From Planococcus antarcticus DSM 14505 (GTDB lineage Bacteria; Bacillota; Bacilli; Bacillales_A; Planococcaceae), in NCBI RefSeq assembly GCF_001687565.2, contig NZ_CP016534.2, forward strand, positions 2,050,501 to 2,114,500: a DNA stretch of 64,000 nucleotides, in the 5' to 3' direction. Under the pieces are notes generated by a model that was given only the letters and a program-made list of their open reading frames with translations, did not search any database and was not told the DNA's origin. The position numbers were made by a program, and so were the translations under genes. This document shows positions 43,807-52,742 of the stretch, piece by piece (position 1 is the stretch's first letter; each line of letters starts with the position of its first letter).

Positions 43807-45414
43807 ATGATAGCTGTAAATGACGTAAGTCTTCGCTTCGGTGACCGCAAACTCTTCGAAGATGTAAATATTCAATTCAACCCTGGCAATTGCTACGGAT
43901 TGATTGGTGCCAATGGTGCAGGGAAATCAACGTTCATTAAAATCCTTTCTGGTGAACTTGAAGCGCAATCTGGAAATGTCTATATGGGATCAGGCGAACG
44001 CCTGGCTGTATTAAAGCAAAATCACTTTGAATACGAGGATCACGCAGTTCTCGAAACTGTTATTATGGGACACAAGAAATTATATGAAGTGATGTCTGAC
44101 AAAAATGCCATCTACATGAAAGAAGATTTCTCTGATGAAGACGGTATGCGTGCGGCTGAGCTTGAAGGCGAATTCGCAGAATTAAATGGATGGGAAGCTG
44201 AATCTGAAGCGGCTATCTTGCTTCAAGGCCTTGGCATTTCAGAAGGCCTTCACGACAAGAAGATGGCTGAACTATCAGGGTCTGATAAAGTAAAAGTGCT
44301 TTTGGCACAGGCTTTGTTTGGCAAACCCGATGTTCTATTGCTTGATGAGCCTACCAACCACTTGGACTTGAAAGCCATCCAGTGGCTGGAAGAATTCCTG
44401 ATCAACTTCACCAATACCGTCATCGTCGTATCACATGACCGCCACTTTTTAAACAAAGTATGTACGAATATCGCTGACCTTGACTTTGGTAAAATTCAGC
44501 TTTATGTCGGTAACTACGACTTCTGGTACGAATCAAGCCAATTGGCAACACGGTTGGCATCTGACCAAAACTCAAAAAAAGAAGAAAAGATTAAAGAACT
44601 TCAAGCCTTTATCGCCCGATTCTCCGCCAACGCTTCTAAATCAAAACAAGCGACATCGCGGAAGAAAATGCTCGATAAAATTGAGCTGGATGATATCCGA
44701 CCTTCTTCCCGTAAATATCCATTCGTCAACTTTACCATTGGCCGTGAAATCGGCAACGACGTACTGACAGTTAAAGATCTTAACCAGACAGTGGACGACA
44801 AGAAATTATTGAATAATGTTGGCTTTAACTTAAGTAAAGACGACAAAATCGTCTTAATCGGTGATCCACTTGCAAAATCGGCGCTTCTTCGCATCTTGGC
44901 TGAAGAAGACCAACCAGAAACTGGATATAGCCGGTGGGGTGTTACAACTTCACGTGCTTATCTGCCGATTGACAACACCATTCACTTTGAAGGCAGCGAA
45001 TTGTCATTAGTAGATTGGCTTCGCCAGTACTCGCCAGAAGATGAAAGTGAAACATTCCTTCGCGGCTTCCTCGGCAGAATGTTGTTCTCCGGAGAAGAAG
45101 TGAAAAAGAAACCTTCTGTTTTATCCGGTGGCGAAAAAGTACGCTGTATGCTATCGAAAATGATGCTGTCACATGCCAATGTTCTTCTGTTGGATGAGCC
45201 GACCAACCACTTGGATCTTGAATCGATTCAGGCTTTGAACAATGGCATGATCGCATTTAAAGGCGCCATGGTCTTTACTTCCCATGACCATCAGTTTATC
45301 CAGACAGTTGCCAACCGCGTGATTGAAATCCTTGAAGACGGTTCAATCCTCGACAAGCAATTAGGCTATGATGAATTTCTGGAATGGAAAGAAACACAAG
45401 GTATCACAAACTAA
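43807..45414 (+). CDS. ykpA: ABC-F ATPase, YkpA/YbiT type
   Basis: About 535 residues, two ATPase domains without membrane helices. First: Walker A GANGAGKST, signature LSGSDK, Walker B DVLLLDEPTNHLD. A charged linker (P-site tRNA-interaction region) runs near 235-300. Second: Walker A position reads GDPLAKSAL (degenerate), signature LSGGEK, Walker B NVLLLDEPTNHLD. This matches the YkpA/YbiT subgroup of ribosome-acting ABC-F proteins. ATG 43807 follows TAGGAGGTACG. Confidence 0.85.
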   Translation: MIAVNDVSLRFGDRKLFEDVNIQFNPGNCYGLIGANGAGKSTFIKILSGELEAQSGNVYMGSGERLAVLKQNHFEYEDHAVLETVIMGHKKLYEVMSDKNAIYMKEDFSDEDGMRAAELEGEFAELNGWEAESEAAILLQGLGISEGLHDKKMAELSGSDKVKVLLAQALFGKPDVLLLDEPTNHLDLKAIQWLEEFLINFTNTVIVVSHDRHFLNKVCTNIADLDFGKIQLYVGNYDFWYESSQLATRLASDQNSKKEEKIKELQAFIARFSANASKSKQATSRKKMLDKIELDDIRPSSRKYPFVNFTIGREIGNDVLTVKDLNQTVDDKKLLNNVGFNLSKDDKIVLIGDPLAKSALLRILAEEDQPETGYSRWGVTTSRAYLPIDNTIHFEGSELSLVDWLRQYSPEDESETFLRGFLGRMLFSGEEVKKKPSVLSGGEKVRCMLSKMMLSHANVLLLDEPTNHLDLESIQALNNGMIAFKGAMVFTSHDHQFIQTVANRVIEILEDGSILDKQLGYDEFLEWKETQGITN

Positions 45415-45436
45415 TTTAACAATCTGTATGACTTAT

Positions 45437-45472
45437 AGCAGGTCCACTCCTACGAGTGGACCTGCTTTTTTC
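45437..45472 (+). terminator. terminator of ykpA
   Basis: GCAGGTCCACTC pairs with GAGTGGACCTGC around a short loop; TTTTTT follows. Confidence 0.9.
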
Positions 45473-45480
45473 CCTAAACA

Positions 45481-45524
45481 AAGAAAAGCTGAAGATCTTT
45501 GATGATCTTCAGCTTTTCTTTTTC
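45481..45524. terminator. terminator of the YkvA-like gene
   Basis: AAGAAAAGCTGAAGATC pairs with GATCTTCAGCTTTTCTT around a 6-nt loop; usable on both strands. Confidence 0.85.
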
Positions 45525-45528
45525 TATT

Positions 45529-46005
45529 TTATTTTGTAAAACGTTTTACTAATCGGCCTGCAGGCAATTTGGAAACGTATTTGTTCCCTGAATTGGATAC
45601 TTTCTTAACAAGCGCCAATAAGTCTTCGTCGCCTGCCCAATTTTCTGTAATGACTTCAGTCGGGAATTTGTTCAGCATGGTGTTGATGATAAACACCGCA
45701 ACGACAACATCATCTAAGAATCCACCAGGTCCCACCAAAATTTCTGGCAGAAAATCAATAGGTGCGATGAAATACAAGATACCAGCACCAACTGCAGCCT
45801 TACTTTTCGAATCGATCCGGCTATCCAGCATCATCTTTGTCAGTAAATGGAACAAATCGGGTGCGAACAAGACATAACCACTGACCGTTCCAACCACTCC
45901 TGGTTTTCCATCCACCCAATTCTGCACTTTCGAGCGGAGCTTCTGGTAGAAGTCTGCTTGCTTTTCAACGCTTGGCATCGGCTTTTTTAAATGCTCATTA
46001 GTCAT
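45529..46005 (-). CDS. YkvA/DUF1232 family protein
   Basis: 158 residues. The core AAVGAGILYFIAPIDFLPEILVGPGGFLDD is the DUF1232 signature (membrane-associated helix pair). Function unknown. Start ATG has GGGGGATGAAGAG. Confidence 0.8.
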   Translation of the reverse strand: MTNEHLKKPMPSVEKQADFYQKLRSKVQNWVDGKPGVVGTVSGYVLFAPDLFHLLTKMMLDSRIDSKSKAAVGAGILYFIAPIDFLPEILVGPGGFLDDVVVAVFIINTMLNKFPTEVITENWAGDEDLLALVKKVSNSGNKYVSKLPAGRLVKRFTK

Positions 46006-46058
46006 CTCTTCATCCCCCTTATACTTTCATTTATAATATTAATTGAGGTTCATAATCT

Positions 46059-46265
46059 TTAAAATACCAATGTCACATTTGTTGCCACACGCTCTTTATC
46101 GGCTACGCCTTCATAGACAGTAAATTTCACCGGTTGGCCAGAAACGAGCTTTCGAAAGCCTTCGACATTGATACTAATTTCCTCGAAAAAGAATTCTTCT
46201 CCATCGTCGCCCATGATTTTACCTATCCCCTTAATTTCATCAAATGATTTCACTTTACCTTGCAT
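46059..46265 (-). CDS. divergent cold-shock-domain protein
   Basis: 68 residues. The frame follows a cold-shock domain (GKVKSFDEIKGIGKIMGDDGEE, ending QPVKFTVYEG...ATNVTLVF), but the nucleic-acid-binding motifs are changed: the KGFGFI position reads KGIGKI and the VFVH position reads FFFEE. It lies 252 nt downstream of the canonical csp gene on the same strand. It may bind RNA poorly or act as a regulator; that is inference. Start ATG has GGAGGTTTTATGA. Confidence 0.7.
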   Translation of the reverse strand: MQGKVKSFDEIKGIGKIMGDDGEEFFFEEISINVEGFRKLVSGQPVKFTVYEGVADKERVATNVTLVF

Positions 46266-46516
46266 TCATAAAACCTCCCATATTCTCTTTCACCAGTCAT
46301 TTATTTATACCCATCCGGTACCGAATAAAAACCTTTGCGGTGTCAGTCCAGACAGTTCGTTATGTAAAATGGACTTCTACTGCTGCATGAACAGAAGACT
46401 GCCGTATTTGAGACGCATCCGATAAAGTAACCAAGAGAGTTCCAAAAGCTGGTTTCCGCCCTAAATTGTCCATAGTTATAAAAAAGAACCGCTCCTGAGA
46501 GAGCGGTTCTTGGTTA

Positions 46517-46717
46517 TTAGGCTTTAGTTACATTAGTAGCTTGTGGTCCGCGGTTGCCTTCTTCTACTTGAAATTCAACACGTTGTCCTTCGTCAAGCGT
46601 TTTAAAGCCGTCACCTTGGATTGCTGAGAAATGTACGAATACATCGTCTCCACCTTCGACTTCGATAAAACCAAAGCCTTTTTCTGAGTTAAACCATTTC
46701 ACTGTTCCTTCTTGCAT
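46517..46717 (-). CDS. cold-shock protein (CspB/CspD type)
   Basis: 66 residues, complete cold-shock domain: [16 protein letters not shown] (RNP1) and [10 protein letters not shown] (RNP2). An RNA chaperone that melts structures at low temperature. Start ATG has CAGGAGGTAATTTAC. A long leader with a hairpin precedes it. Confidence 0.95.
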   Translation of the reverse strand: MQEGTVKWFNSEKGFGFIEVEGGDDVFVHFSAIQGDGFKTLDEGQRVEFQVEEGNRGPQATNVTKA

Positions 46718-46776
46718 GTAAATTACCTCCTGTGGTAAGAAAAATTTTTAATATGGAATCTTTTCAAATAAAAAAA

Positions 46777-46831
46777 TTCACATATTCCCGAAAGTACCAT
46801 CACGTGCTGATCACTTTTGGGAATATGTGAA
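46777..46831 (-). promoter_or_regulatory. terminator-like hairpin in the csp leader
   Basis: 19-nt arms (46777-46795 and 46813-46831, one non-Watson-Crick pair) around a 17-nt loop; on the minus strand TTTTTT-rich sequence follows directly. It lies downstream of the csp promoter and upstream of the csp start, so it could attenuate transcription; it could also end transcripts of the DUF1033 gene. Confidence 0.65.
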
Positions 46832-46868
46832 TAGCTGTAATTGGTGAAGATTTCATATCGTTATTGTA

Positions 46869-46896
46869 ATTATATCAAATTGACTACAAAAGTCAA
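46869..46896 (-). promoter_or_regulatory. sigma-A promoter of csp
   Basis: Minus strand: TTGACT (46896-46891), 16 nt, TATAAT (46874-46869). The predicted start near 46862 gives a leader of about 145 nt before the csp ATG. Confidence 0.75.
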
Positions 46897-46902
46897 ACAA
46901 AT

Positions 46903-47199
46903 CTAAAAACTTATCTGCGGTTTTCCATTAAAAAGCCAAATCAGACTATGGAATATCTGCAAATCCTCTTCACAAATTTCACAATATTCCACTTCTTCTT
47001 CATTCCAATAAGCGGTAAAGGCGAACTCTCTCTTCTCCTGATTAGAAAATCGACGGCTAAAATCCTGCTCTAGCTCTTTGAGGTACTGTTGCGCATTTTC
47101 CACTGTCTCAAATCTCTGACGTGAGACAACTTTATCTTCCCAGCCATCAAACATCCACCACGGTTCATAATCAGCTCGGATATAGACGATTTCGTGCAT
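46903..47199 (-). CDS. DUF1033 family protein
   Basis: 98 residues. YIRADYEPWWMFDGWEDKVVSRQRF is the family signature. Function unknown. Start ATG (47199) has a weak GGCGGAACGC ribosome binding site. Single gene ahead of the csp promoter. Confidence 0.8.
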   Translation of the reverse strand: MHEIVYIRADYEPWWMFDGWEDKVVSRQRFETVENAQQYLKELEQDFSRRFSNQEKREFAFTAYWNEEEVEYCEICEEDLQIFHSLIWLFNGKPQISF

Positions 47200-47403
47200 A
47201 GCGTTCCGCCTCGTTTCTTTCTATTTAGCATTGTGTCAAATCTTTCACGGCTTGTAAAGCGTTCAGCTCAATTTCCCAAGTGAATTCGAAAGTTTGTATT
47301 GACATCTCGTTTCACGTAAAATATAAGGGAAAGCAAGCGCTGAAATGAAACTTTTCAGCGTCCAGGACGTATAGATTAAGTAGCAGTGAAGGAGGTCCTT
47401 TGC

Positions 47404-48111
47404 ATGAAGCCCTTAAAACCGATTGAAAACTTTATTAAAAGACAATCCGTCAGCCTCCCTTTGATGACAGTGATGTTCCCGGTACTTTATTTAGGCGCGG
47501 AAATCGGGTTGATCGCTTCTGGAGCCGTGGCTGCCGGAACATATATCGCCAGCAATAGTACTATTAAACAAGTTCAGATTTCCTCTGATTCCAAAAATCT
47601 TGGAATGACCCGTAGCGAATTTAAAAATGTGCGAACTCAGATAAAAGAAGGCAAGGAAAAGATTAAGCAGCTGCAGGGTAATTATTATAAAGTCCGTTCT
47701 ATTTCATCTTTCAAGCAATTGATGGATATGACAAAAATTGCAAACAAAATTATCATCGTGGTTCAACAAAATCCAAGGAAGTTCTATTTAGCTGAACCGT
47801 TCTTTTATTCCCATTTGGATTCAGCCATTGAATTGACGGAAAAATATACCTTATTGGTCGGACAGCCGGTCAAAGATCAGGAAATGCGCGTTGCCTTGCA
47901 GGATACACGCGAAATGCTACTGTCCCTTAATAACGTGATGGAACAGGATTTAAAGCGTGTGCTCTCTAGCGATGTTGAAAAACTCCGCATGGAATTGGAT
48001 TATGCCCAACTAGCTGTTGATCAGCACAATAACCAGAAATTACTCGTTCAGCCAGAGCCTGAACATGAGGGAGACGTGGAAGATGACAGAGAAACCATCA
48101 ACTCGAAGTGA
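47404..48111 (+). CDS. xpaC: XpaC-like membrane protein
   Basis: About 235 residues: a hydrophobic helix pair near 15-50 (LPLMTVMFPVLYLGAEIGLIASG) and a long helical, partly coiled-coil part. It matches XpaC, named for hydrolysis of 5-bromo-4-chloroindolyl phosphate; the true role is unclear. I chose ATG 47404 with AAGGAGGTCCTTTGC. Its 3' end overlaps the next gene by 29 nt. Confidence 0.85.
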   Translation: MKPLKPIENFIKRQSVSLPLMTVMFPVLYLGAEIGLIASGAVAAGTYIASNSTIKQVQISSDSKNLGMTRSEFKNVRTQIKEGKEKIKQLQGNYYKVRSISSFKQLMDMTKIANKIIIVVQQNPRKFYLAEPFFYSHLDSAIELTEKYTLLVGQPVKDQEMRVALQDTREMLLSLNNVMEQDLKRVLSSDVEKLRMELDYAQLAVDQHNNQKLLVQPEPEHEGDVEDDRETINSK

Positions 48112-49264
48112 ATTGGACAACTTACTGGAATCGCCTTTTGGCGTGCAATTGGAAAAACAAGAGCAATCGGTCGCCGAACAACCAGAAGGCCACCCTGTTA
48201 CACTGATGAATCGCCTAACAGAAGAAGAACAACAAAAAGCACGCGAGCTCGCTAAGCAAATTCCAATCGGCGATAACGAAGCCATCCTGACTTACGGCTC
48301 CAATGCCCAAAACCAGCTGAGCCAGTTTTCGCACAAGATGCTCGACCATGTCCAGCGCAAGGATATCGGCCCTGTAGGTGATGTGCTACATGATTTGATG
48401 AAAAAGCTAAAAGAACTAAATCCTGAAGAGTTAACACAAAGTAAAAAATCAGGAATTCGTAAGATTTTCTCAAAAGCCAAATACTCGGTACAAGAAATGA
48501 TGAGCAAATACCAAAAACTCAGCAGCCAAGTTGACCGAATTAGTATCCAGCTTGACCATTCCAAGCGCGGACTTCTCGATGACGTCCAAATGCTCGAACA
48601 GCTTTACGACCAAAACAAAACCTATTTTCAGGCATTGAATGTTTACATCGCTGCAGCAGAATTAAAGCGCGATGAGATCATGAGCGAAACGATTCCTGCA
48701 CTCCATAAAAAAGCAGAAAATTCACAGGATCAAATGGTCTATCAGGAAGTCAACGATATGATGCAGTATGTAGACCGTCTGGAAAAACGCCTGTATGATT
48801 TGCAGTTATCGCGCCAAATCACCATTCAAAGCGCACCGCAGATCCGCATGATTCAGCAGACCAACCGAACCCTGGCGGAGAAGATCCAGTCATCTATTAT
48901 GACTTCAATTCCGTTATGGAAAAACCAGATTGCTATCGCTTTGACGCTGAACAAACAGCTGAAGGCTGTAGAAGCCCAAAAGCAAGTTACGGCAACCACC
49001 AATGACCTGCTTCTGAAAAACTCAGAAATGTTGAAAATGAACTCGATTGAAACCGCCCGTGAAAATGAACGCGGCATTGTCGAAATAGACACCTTGAAGA
49101 AAACACAGGAAAACCTGCTTGAAACCATCGAAGAAACATTGCAGATCCAAGCAGAAGGCCGCAGAAACCGTAAAGCTGCGGAAATCGAAATCGGCCGTAT
49201 GGAAGAAGATTTAAAACAGCGTCTTCTTGTCATTCATGACAATAACGAAAAGAATAATATCTAA
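48083..49264 (+). CDS. yaaN: toxic-anion-resistance (TelA/KlaA) family protein YaaN
   Basis: About 393 residues, almost all alpha-helical with long coiled coils (KMLDHVQRKDIGPVGDVLHDLMKKL near 90; IRMIQQTNRTLAEKIQSSI near 260). This is the TelA family associated with tellurite and other stress resistance; the mechanism is unknown. ATG 48083 lies within the xpaC end, behind GGGAGACGTGG. xpaC-yaaN is the same pair as in Bacillus subtilis. Confidence 0.88.
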   Translation: MTEKPSTRSELDNLLESPFGVQLEKQEQSVAEQPEGHPVTLMNRLTEEEQQKARELAKQIPIGDNEAILTYGSNAQNQLSQFSHKMLDHVQRKDIGPVGDVLHDLMKKLKELNPEELTQSKKSGIRKIFSKAKYSVQEMMSKYQKLSSQVDRISIQLDHSKRGLLDDVQMLEQLYDQNKTYFQALNVYIAAAELKRDEIMSETIPALHKKAENSQDQMVYQEVNDMMQYVDRLEKRLYDLQLSRQITIQSAPQIRMIQQTNRTLAEKIQSSIMTSIPLWKNQIAIALTLNKQLKAVEAQKQVTATTNDLLLKNSEMLKMNSIETARENERGIVEIDTLKKTQENLLETIEETLQIQAEGRRNRKAAEIEIGRMEEDLKQRLLVIHDNNEKNNI

Positions 49265-49301
49265 AAAAGTCCCAGAAGCATTTTTCTTCTGGGACTTTTT
49301 G
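49264..49301 (+). terminator. terminator of xpaC-yaaN
   Basis: AAAAGTCCCAGAAG pairs with CTTCTGGGACTTTT around ATTTTT-containing loop; T-run follows. Confidence 0.85.
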
Positions 49302-49316
49302 TATGTTTTATTTCAT

Positions 49317-49410
49317 GGAAAGTATTTCAGCTGATTTGGAAAGTATTCTGTGAGCTACGGAAAGTATTTTGTCTCGTTTAGAAAGTATTTTATGCTTTTC
49401 AGAAAGTAAA
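49317..49410. repeat. five-copy array with exact 21-bp period
   Basis: RGAAAGTATT begins at 49317, 49338, 49359, 49380 and, in shortened form RGAAAGTA, at 49401. The ten to eleven bases between copies differ. It lies between the yaaN terminator and the convergent yojO-like stop, where no coding frame runs through. Confidence 0.8.
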
Positions 49411-49470
49411 CTCTTGTACTGGAATTATACTTTTAATATATGTAAATATTATCCAAGAATATTTAAAAAA

Positions 49471-51324
49471 TCAGCCAGATTGAATCACTAAATGTAAACT
49501 TCGCTTCAATAAACGCAAAGTTTGCTCAACAAATTGCTCTAAAGAATCAGCACTGACGGATTTATTGCCATACATCATCCGGTAAAATGCAGCTTGGTCT
49601 TCCGTAATCGAATCGCTGCTCAAAAACAGATGCAACACTTCAATGCCTTGCTTTTTTGCCTCCGCAACAGCGTTTGCAGTATCCACCACGCCGTTTTCAG
49701 CATAATTGTATGCAGATGGCTCTCCGTCGGAAAAAACTAGTAAAAAGCGGTGTTTTTCAGTTCGACGCTTTAGTCGGCTGTTCATCCATCGAATTGCAAA
49801 GCCGTCTCGATTGTCTTCGTGTGCATCGAGCGAAGCGATTGTCTGTGCATGATCTTTATTGCGGTCTTCGAACTTGTGCATCCATTCAAAATAATTTGGT
49901 TGTTCGGCGTCACTGGCTTCGTATGCATCTTCATAAAACAAGACAATTTCATGTGGCACATTCAAACCGCGCAGCACATCATGAAACAATAAAACTGCTT
50001 GTTTTGTTTCATCTAGCTTATCGAGCATCGATGCTGACCCGTCGATTAATAAACAAAATACCGCATCGAGTTCTTTTGAAGGAGCTGTTTTTCGATAAAA
50101 CGGTTTTGGTCGTTCTTCAATAGCTAATGGAACGAGTTTTTTCGACAGCCTCCCCGCATTCAAATTGCTGCGGACGCCTTCTTGTTTTTGTGTCATGCGC
50201 TTTTTCAACTCTTTTAACAAAGCACGCACAAATGGCGCTTGTTGTCTTCGCCAGTTTTCAATGTTTATACGATGATCACCTGTCGTTTGCAGTCTCGCCT
50301 CATGATACACCACTTGATCGTTGGCAGAACCAAATTTCCCTTCCGCTGTTTTCGGTTCACTTTCCATTTGTCGATCTTCTGCATCGCTGTCTTCTTTATG
50401 CTCTCCAGTTGAATCGCCTTTCGCTGTTTGTTGAACTTCGCCTGCGCCTTCTTCTTCCCTGCCACCTTCAGCAAGTTGTGAATCGCCTCGCTCTAACTCA
50501 AACTCCATCGCAGGCGCTTCACTCATTTCCGTTTCGCTGTGCCAAGACTGAAACCACTCTTCAATGGTTTCAATTTCTTCGGGTTCTTCCGTTTCTTCCG
50601 CTTCAATTCCTTCATGGTAATGAAACGGCGGTACTTTTTCGAGTGCTTCGCCAAATGTATAATACGTATGGAGCGCATCCGATTCGAGAATAAATTCTGC
50701 TCGGTCCATCATTCGATTGACGATTCTAACTGAATCCGCCGTCGTTTTAGCATCAAACAACTCTGTCCAAATCGTTGATAAAGCTTGCGACAAGCTGCCC
50801 ACACCTACTTCAACGCCACGCAATCGTAAATAAGCTGCATTGATTAAAAGATCTGTTTTGAATCCTTTTTTCAAATTTTGCTTAGACTGATCTTCATGAA
50901 ACTCTGTATAAACGGTTTCTCTTGTGTCAAAAGCTGCAAGAGTTCCCGGTCGATCGGCTTTGATTTGTTCAGATAACCGAAATTCTTCCGCGCATAATAA
51001 TAATTGTTCCCGGAGACTTGGTAATGCTGAGTCGCTTTTTTTAAATTCGCGCCATGTATTTAAATTGAAATGACGCCAAAATCCCGCTGCCAGTAGATAA
51101 ATATCCGATAAATAGCCGTTGCGCTCAAGACGTTTAGTTCTGTGACGCCAAAAAACACTAATAGACATGGCTGATTCCGACGGACGGAGCTCTATTAGCT
51201 TTCGAGTTGTCACTTTTAAATAAGGCGCATCCGCTAATGCTCCAGCCAGAAGTTCCATTTGATGAAGCAATTTTGTATCGATGGTTTCATTATTAAATTG
51301 AATAAAGCGGTTAACTGATGTCAT
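49471..51324 (-). CDS. yojO: vWA-domain protein of the YojO type
   Basis: About 617 residues. A helical N-terminal half, an acidic Glu/Ser/Gly-rich middle (about 230-330), then a C-terminal vWA domain with LIDGSASM (MIDAS) near 440 and LLVFSDGEPSAYNY. It pairs with a MoxR ATPase; such pairs act as metal-insertion or assembly chaperones. GTG 51333 follows the yojN stop directly, but ATG 51324 is better placed behind TAGGTG. Known relatives include NorD/CobT-like proteins. Confidence 0.85.
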   Translation of the reverse strand: MTSVNRFIQFNNETIDTKLLHQMELLAGALADAPYLKVTTRKLIELRPSESAMSISVFWRHRTKRLERNGYLSDIYLLAAGFWRHFNLNTWREFKKSDSALPSLREQLLLCAEEFRLSEQIKADRPGTLAAFDTRETVYTEFHEDQSKQNLKKGFKTDLLINAAYLRLRGVEVGVGSLSQALSTIWTELFDAKTTADSVRIVNRMMDRAEFILESDALHTYYTFGEALEKVPPFHYHEGIEAEETEEPEEIETIEEWFQSWHSETEMSEAPAMEFELERGDSQLAEGGREEEGAGEVQQTAKGDSTGEHKEDSDAEDRQMESEPKTAEGKFGSANDQVVYHEARLQTTGDHRINIENWRRQQAPFVRALLKELKKRMTQKQEGVRSNLNAGRLSKKLVPLAIEERPKPFYRKTAPSKELDAVFCLLIDGSASMLDKLDETKQAVLLFHDVLRGLNVPHEIVLFYEDAYEASDAEQPNYFEWMHKFEDRNKDHAQTIASLDAHEDNRDGFAIRWMNSRLKRRTEKHRFLLVFSDGEPSAYNYAENGVVDTANAVAEAKKQGIEVLHLFLSSDSITEDQAAFYRMMYGNKSVSADSLEQFVEQTLRLLKRSLHLVIQSG

Positions 51325-51333
51325 CTCTTTCAC

Positions 51334-52191
51334 CTACTTTTTCCAAGTATGAGCCAAGTCCATGAACAAATCGCGTTCACTTTCATCATCCAGTTTTTCG
51401 GCAATAGCGTATTGCACCGCACGCAAAGGATCCATGTATTGTGCTAAAGCCGTGGCGTCCAGCAGGCTTCGGATTGAGGCGGCTTCTTCGGATAACAAGC
51501 CATTTTTCACTTGTTTCATCAAGTCTTCCGCCAAACTTAGCATAAACGATTTTAAGTCTTCATCCGCCTCGGGGAATTCACGGTCCCATAGCTCAGCTAG
51601 CTGCCCGCCGGTCAAATAAGGAATCGGATAAGCAATAAAACGGTTTTTCAATGCTTCATTCATAGGGGCTGTACCGATATAACCTTCATTGATTGCAGAA
51701 ATCACTCCGAAATCAGGGTGTGCCTCGATCACTTCTCCTGTAAAGGGATTGGTCATCATGCGGCGATGATCTAAGGCGCTGTGGAGAATCGGCAAAGTTT
51801 CGGCTTTCGCCATATTGATTTCGTCAATATAAAGAAAATGGCCTTTTTTCATCGCAGTCACCACTGGTCCCTCGACAAACTCAATGATGCTTTGTCCATC
51901 CCGCTGGACCAATGTTTTAAAGCCCAATAACGCTTCTGCATCCAAATCCACTGAACAATTGATGCTTTGCATTGGCTGCCCGAAAAGAGCCGAAATGCTT
52001 TCAGCTAGCTTAGTCTTTCCCGCTCCCGTCGGTCCTTTCAGTAAGACAGGCTTTCGCAGGACAATCGCAGACAGAATATCTTGCCATAAGTGATTGTCTG
52101 GCGCGATATACCCTTCTTTCCCGATCAATTTATCATAATTTTCATGTGTCCGTTCTTTTCTTTTTATAATATCCCGTTTAATCAATGACAT
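51334..52191 (-). CDS. yojN: MoxR-family AAA ATPase, YojN type
   Basis: 285 residues. Walker A GPTGAGKTK near 56, Walker B FLYIDEIN near 118, and sensor region GVISAINEGY, the layout of MoxR/NorQ ATPases. With the vWA partner it likely remodels a metalloprotein; the target is unknown. Start ATG (52191) has AGAGGAGTAAGA. The gene ends directly at the start of yojO. Confidence 0.88.
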   Translation of the reverse strand: MSLIKRDIIKRKERTHENYDKLIGKEGYIAPDNHLWQDILSAIVLRKPVLLKGPTGAGKTKLAESISALFGQPMQSINCSVDLDAEALLGFKTLVQRDGQSIIEFVEGPVVTAMKKGHFLYIDEINMAKAETLPILHSALDHRRMMTNPFTGEVIEAHPDFGVISAINEGYIGTAPMNEALKNRFIAYPIPYLTGGQLAELWDREFPEADEDLKSFMLSLAEDLMKQVKNGLLSEEAASIRSLLDATALAQYMDPLRAVQYAIAEKLDDESERDLFMDLAHTWKK

Positions 52192-52273
52192 TCTTACTCC
52201 TCTTTTCCACAGAAAAGGCCGATGGTTGATCCATCGGCTTTTTGATGTTCTTTATGGCTAAATCAGCCATTTA

Positions 52274-52471
52274 TTATTCGAAATATGTTTTGTAGAATCC
52301 GCCGATTTTGCCGGTATTATCTTTGACAAAAATAAATTCATCTGTTTCGTTCTTCACTTCGTATTCTTTACCTGCAGTCAATACATTGGAAACCAAAAAC
52401 TTAGCTGCATCTGTGTGCTTGCAAGTTACTGTTCTGGTGGTCTCTTTTTCCAACCATTCATTGTGAATCAT
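52274..52471 (-). CDS. small DUF6501-like protein
   Basis: 65 residues; EWLEKETTRTVTCKHTDAAK and GKIGGFYKTYFE resemble a short family found across Bacillales (DUF6501, from memory). No membrane helix. The start could be ATG 52480 or 52471; the latter has AAAGGATGAGG at better spacing. Function unknown. Confidence 0.65.
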   Translation of the reverse strand: MIHNEWLEKETTRTVTCKHTDAAKFLVSNVLTAGKEYEVKNETDEFIFVKDNTGKIGGFYKTYFE

Positions 52472-52742
52472 CGTCCTCATCCTTTTCTATCTGTCTATAC
52501 CTTCAGTATAAGGAAAAACCAAGTCAATTTCAAACTGACTCTTGTTAACAATGTCTTTTTTGGCAGCAGCCAAAAAATCATTCTCGCTGTTTGTGCATCT
52601 CTTCAATGCCTTAAACACAAAAGCACAAAAGTAATTGATCGGCTAAGTGTTCGACTATAGAATATTAGCTCTATATATAATTCTTGAGTTCCACTTTTAT
52701 CGTTTCTTCGTATAACTATTTCTATTACGATCTTAAAAATCA

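Noticed and set aside
49317..49410. CRISPR-like array
   Set aside because: Repeats are only about 10 bp with 11-bp spacers and there are no cas genes; period and unit sizes do not fit CRISPR.
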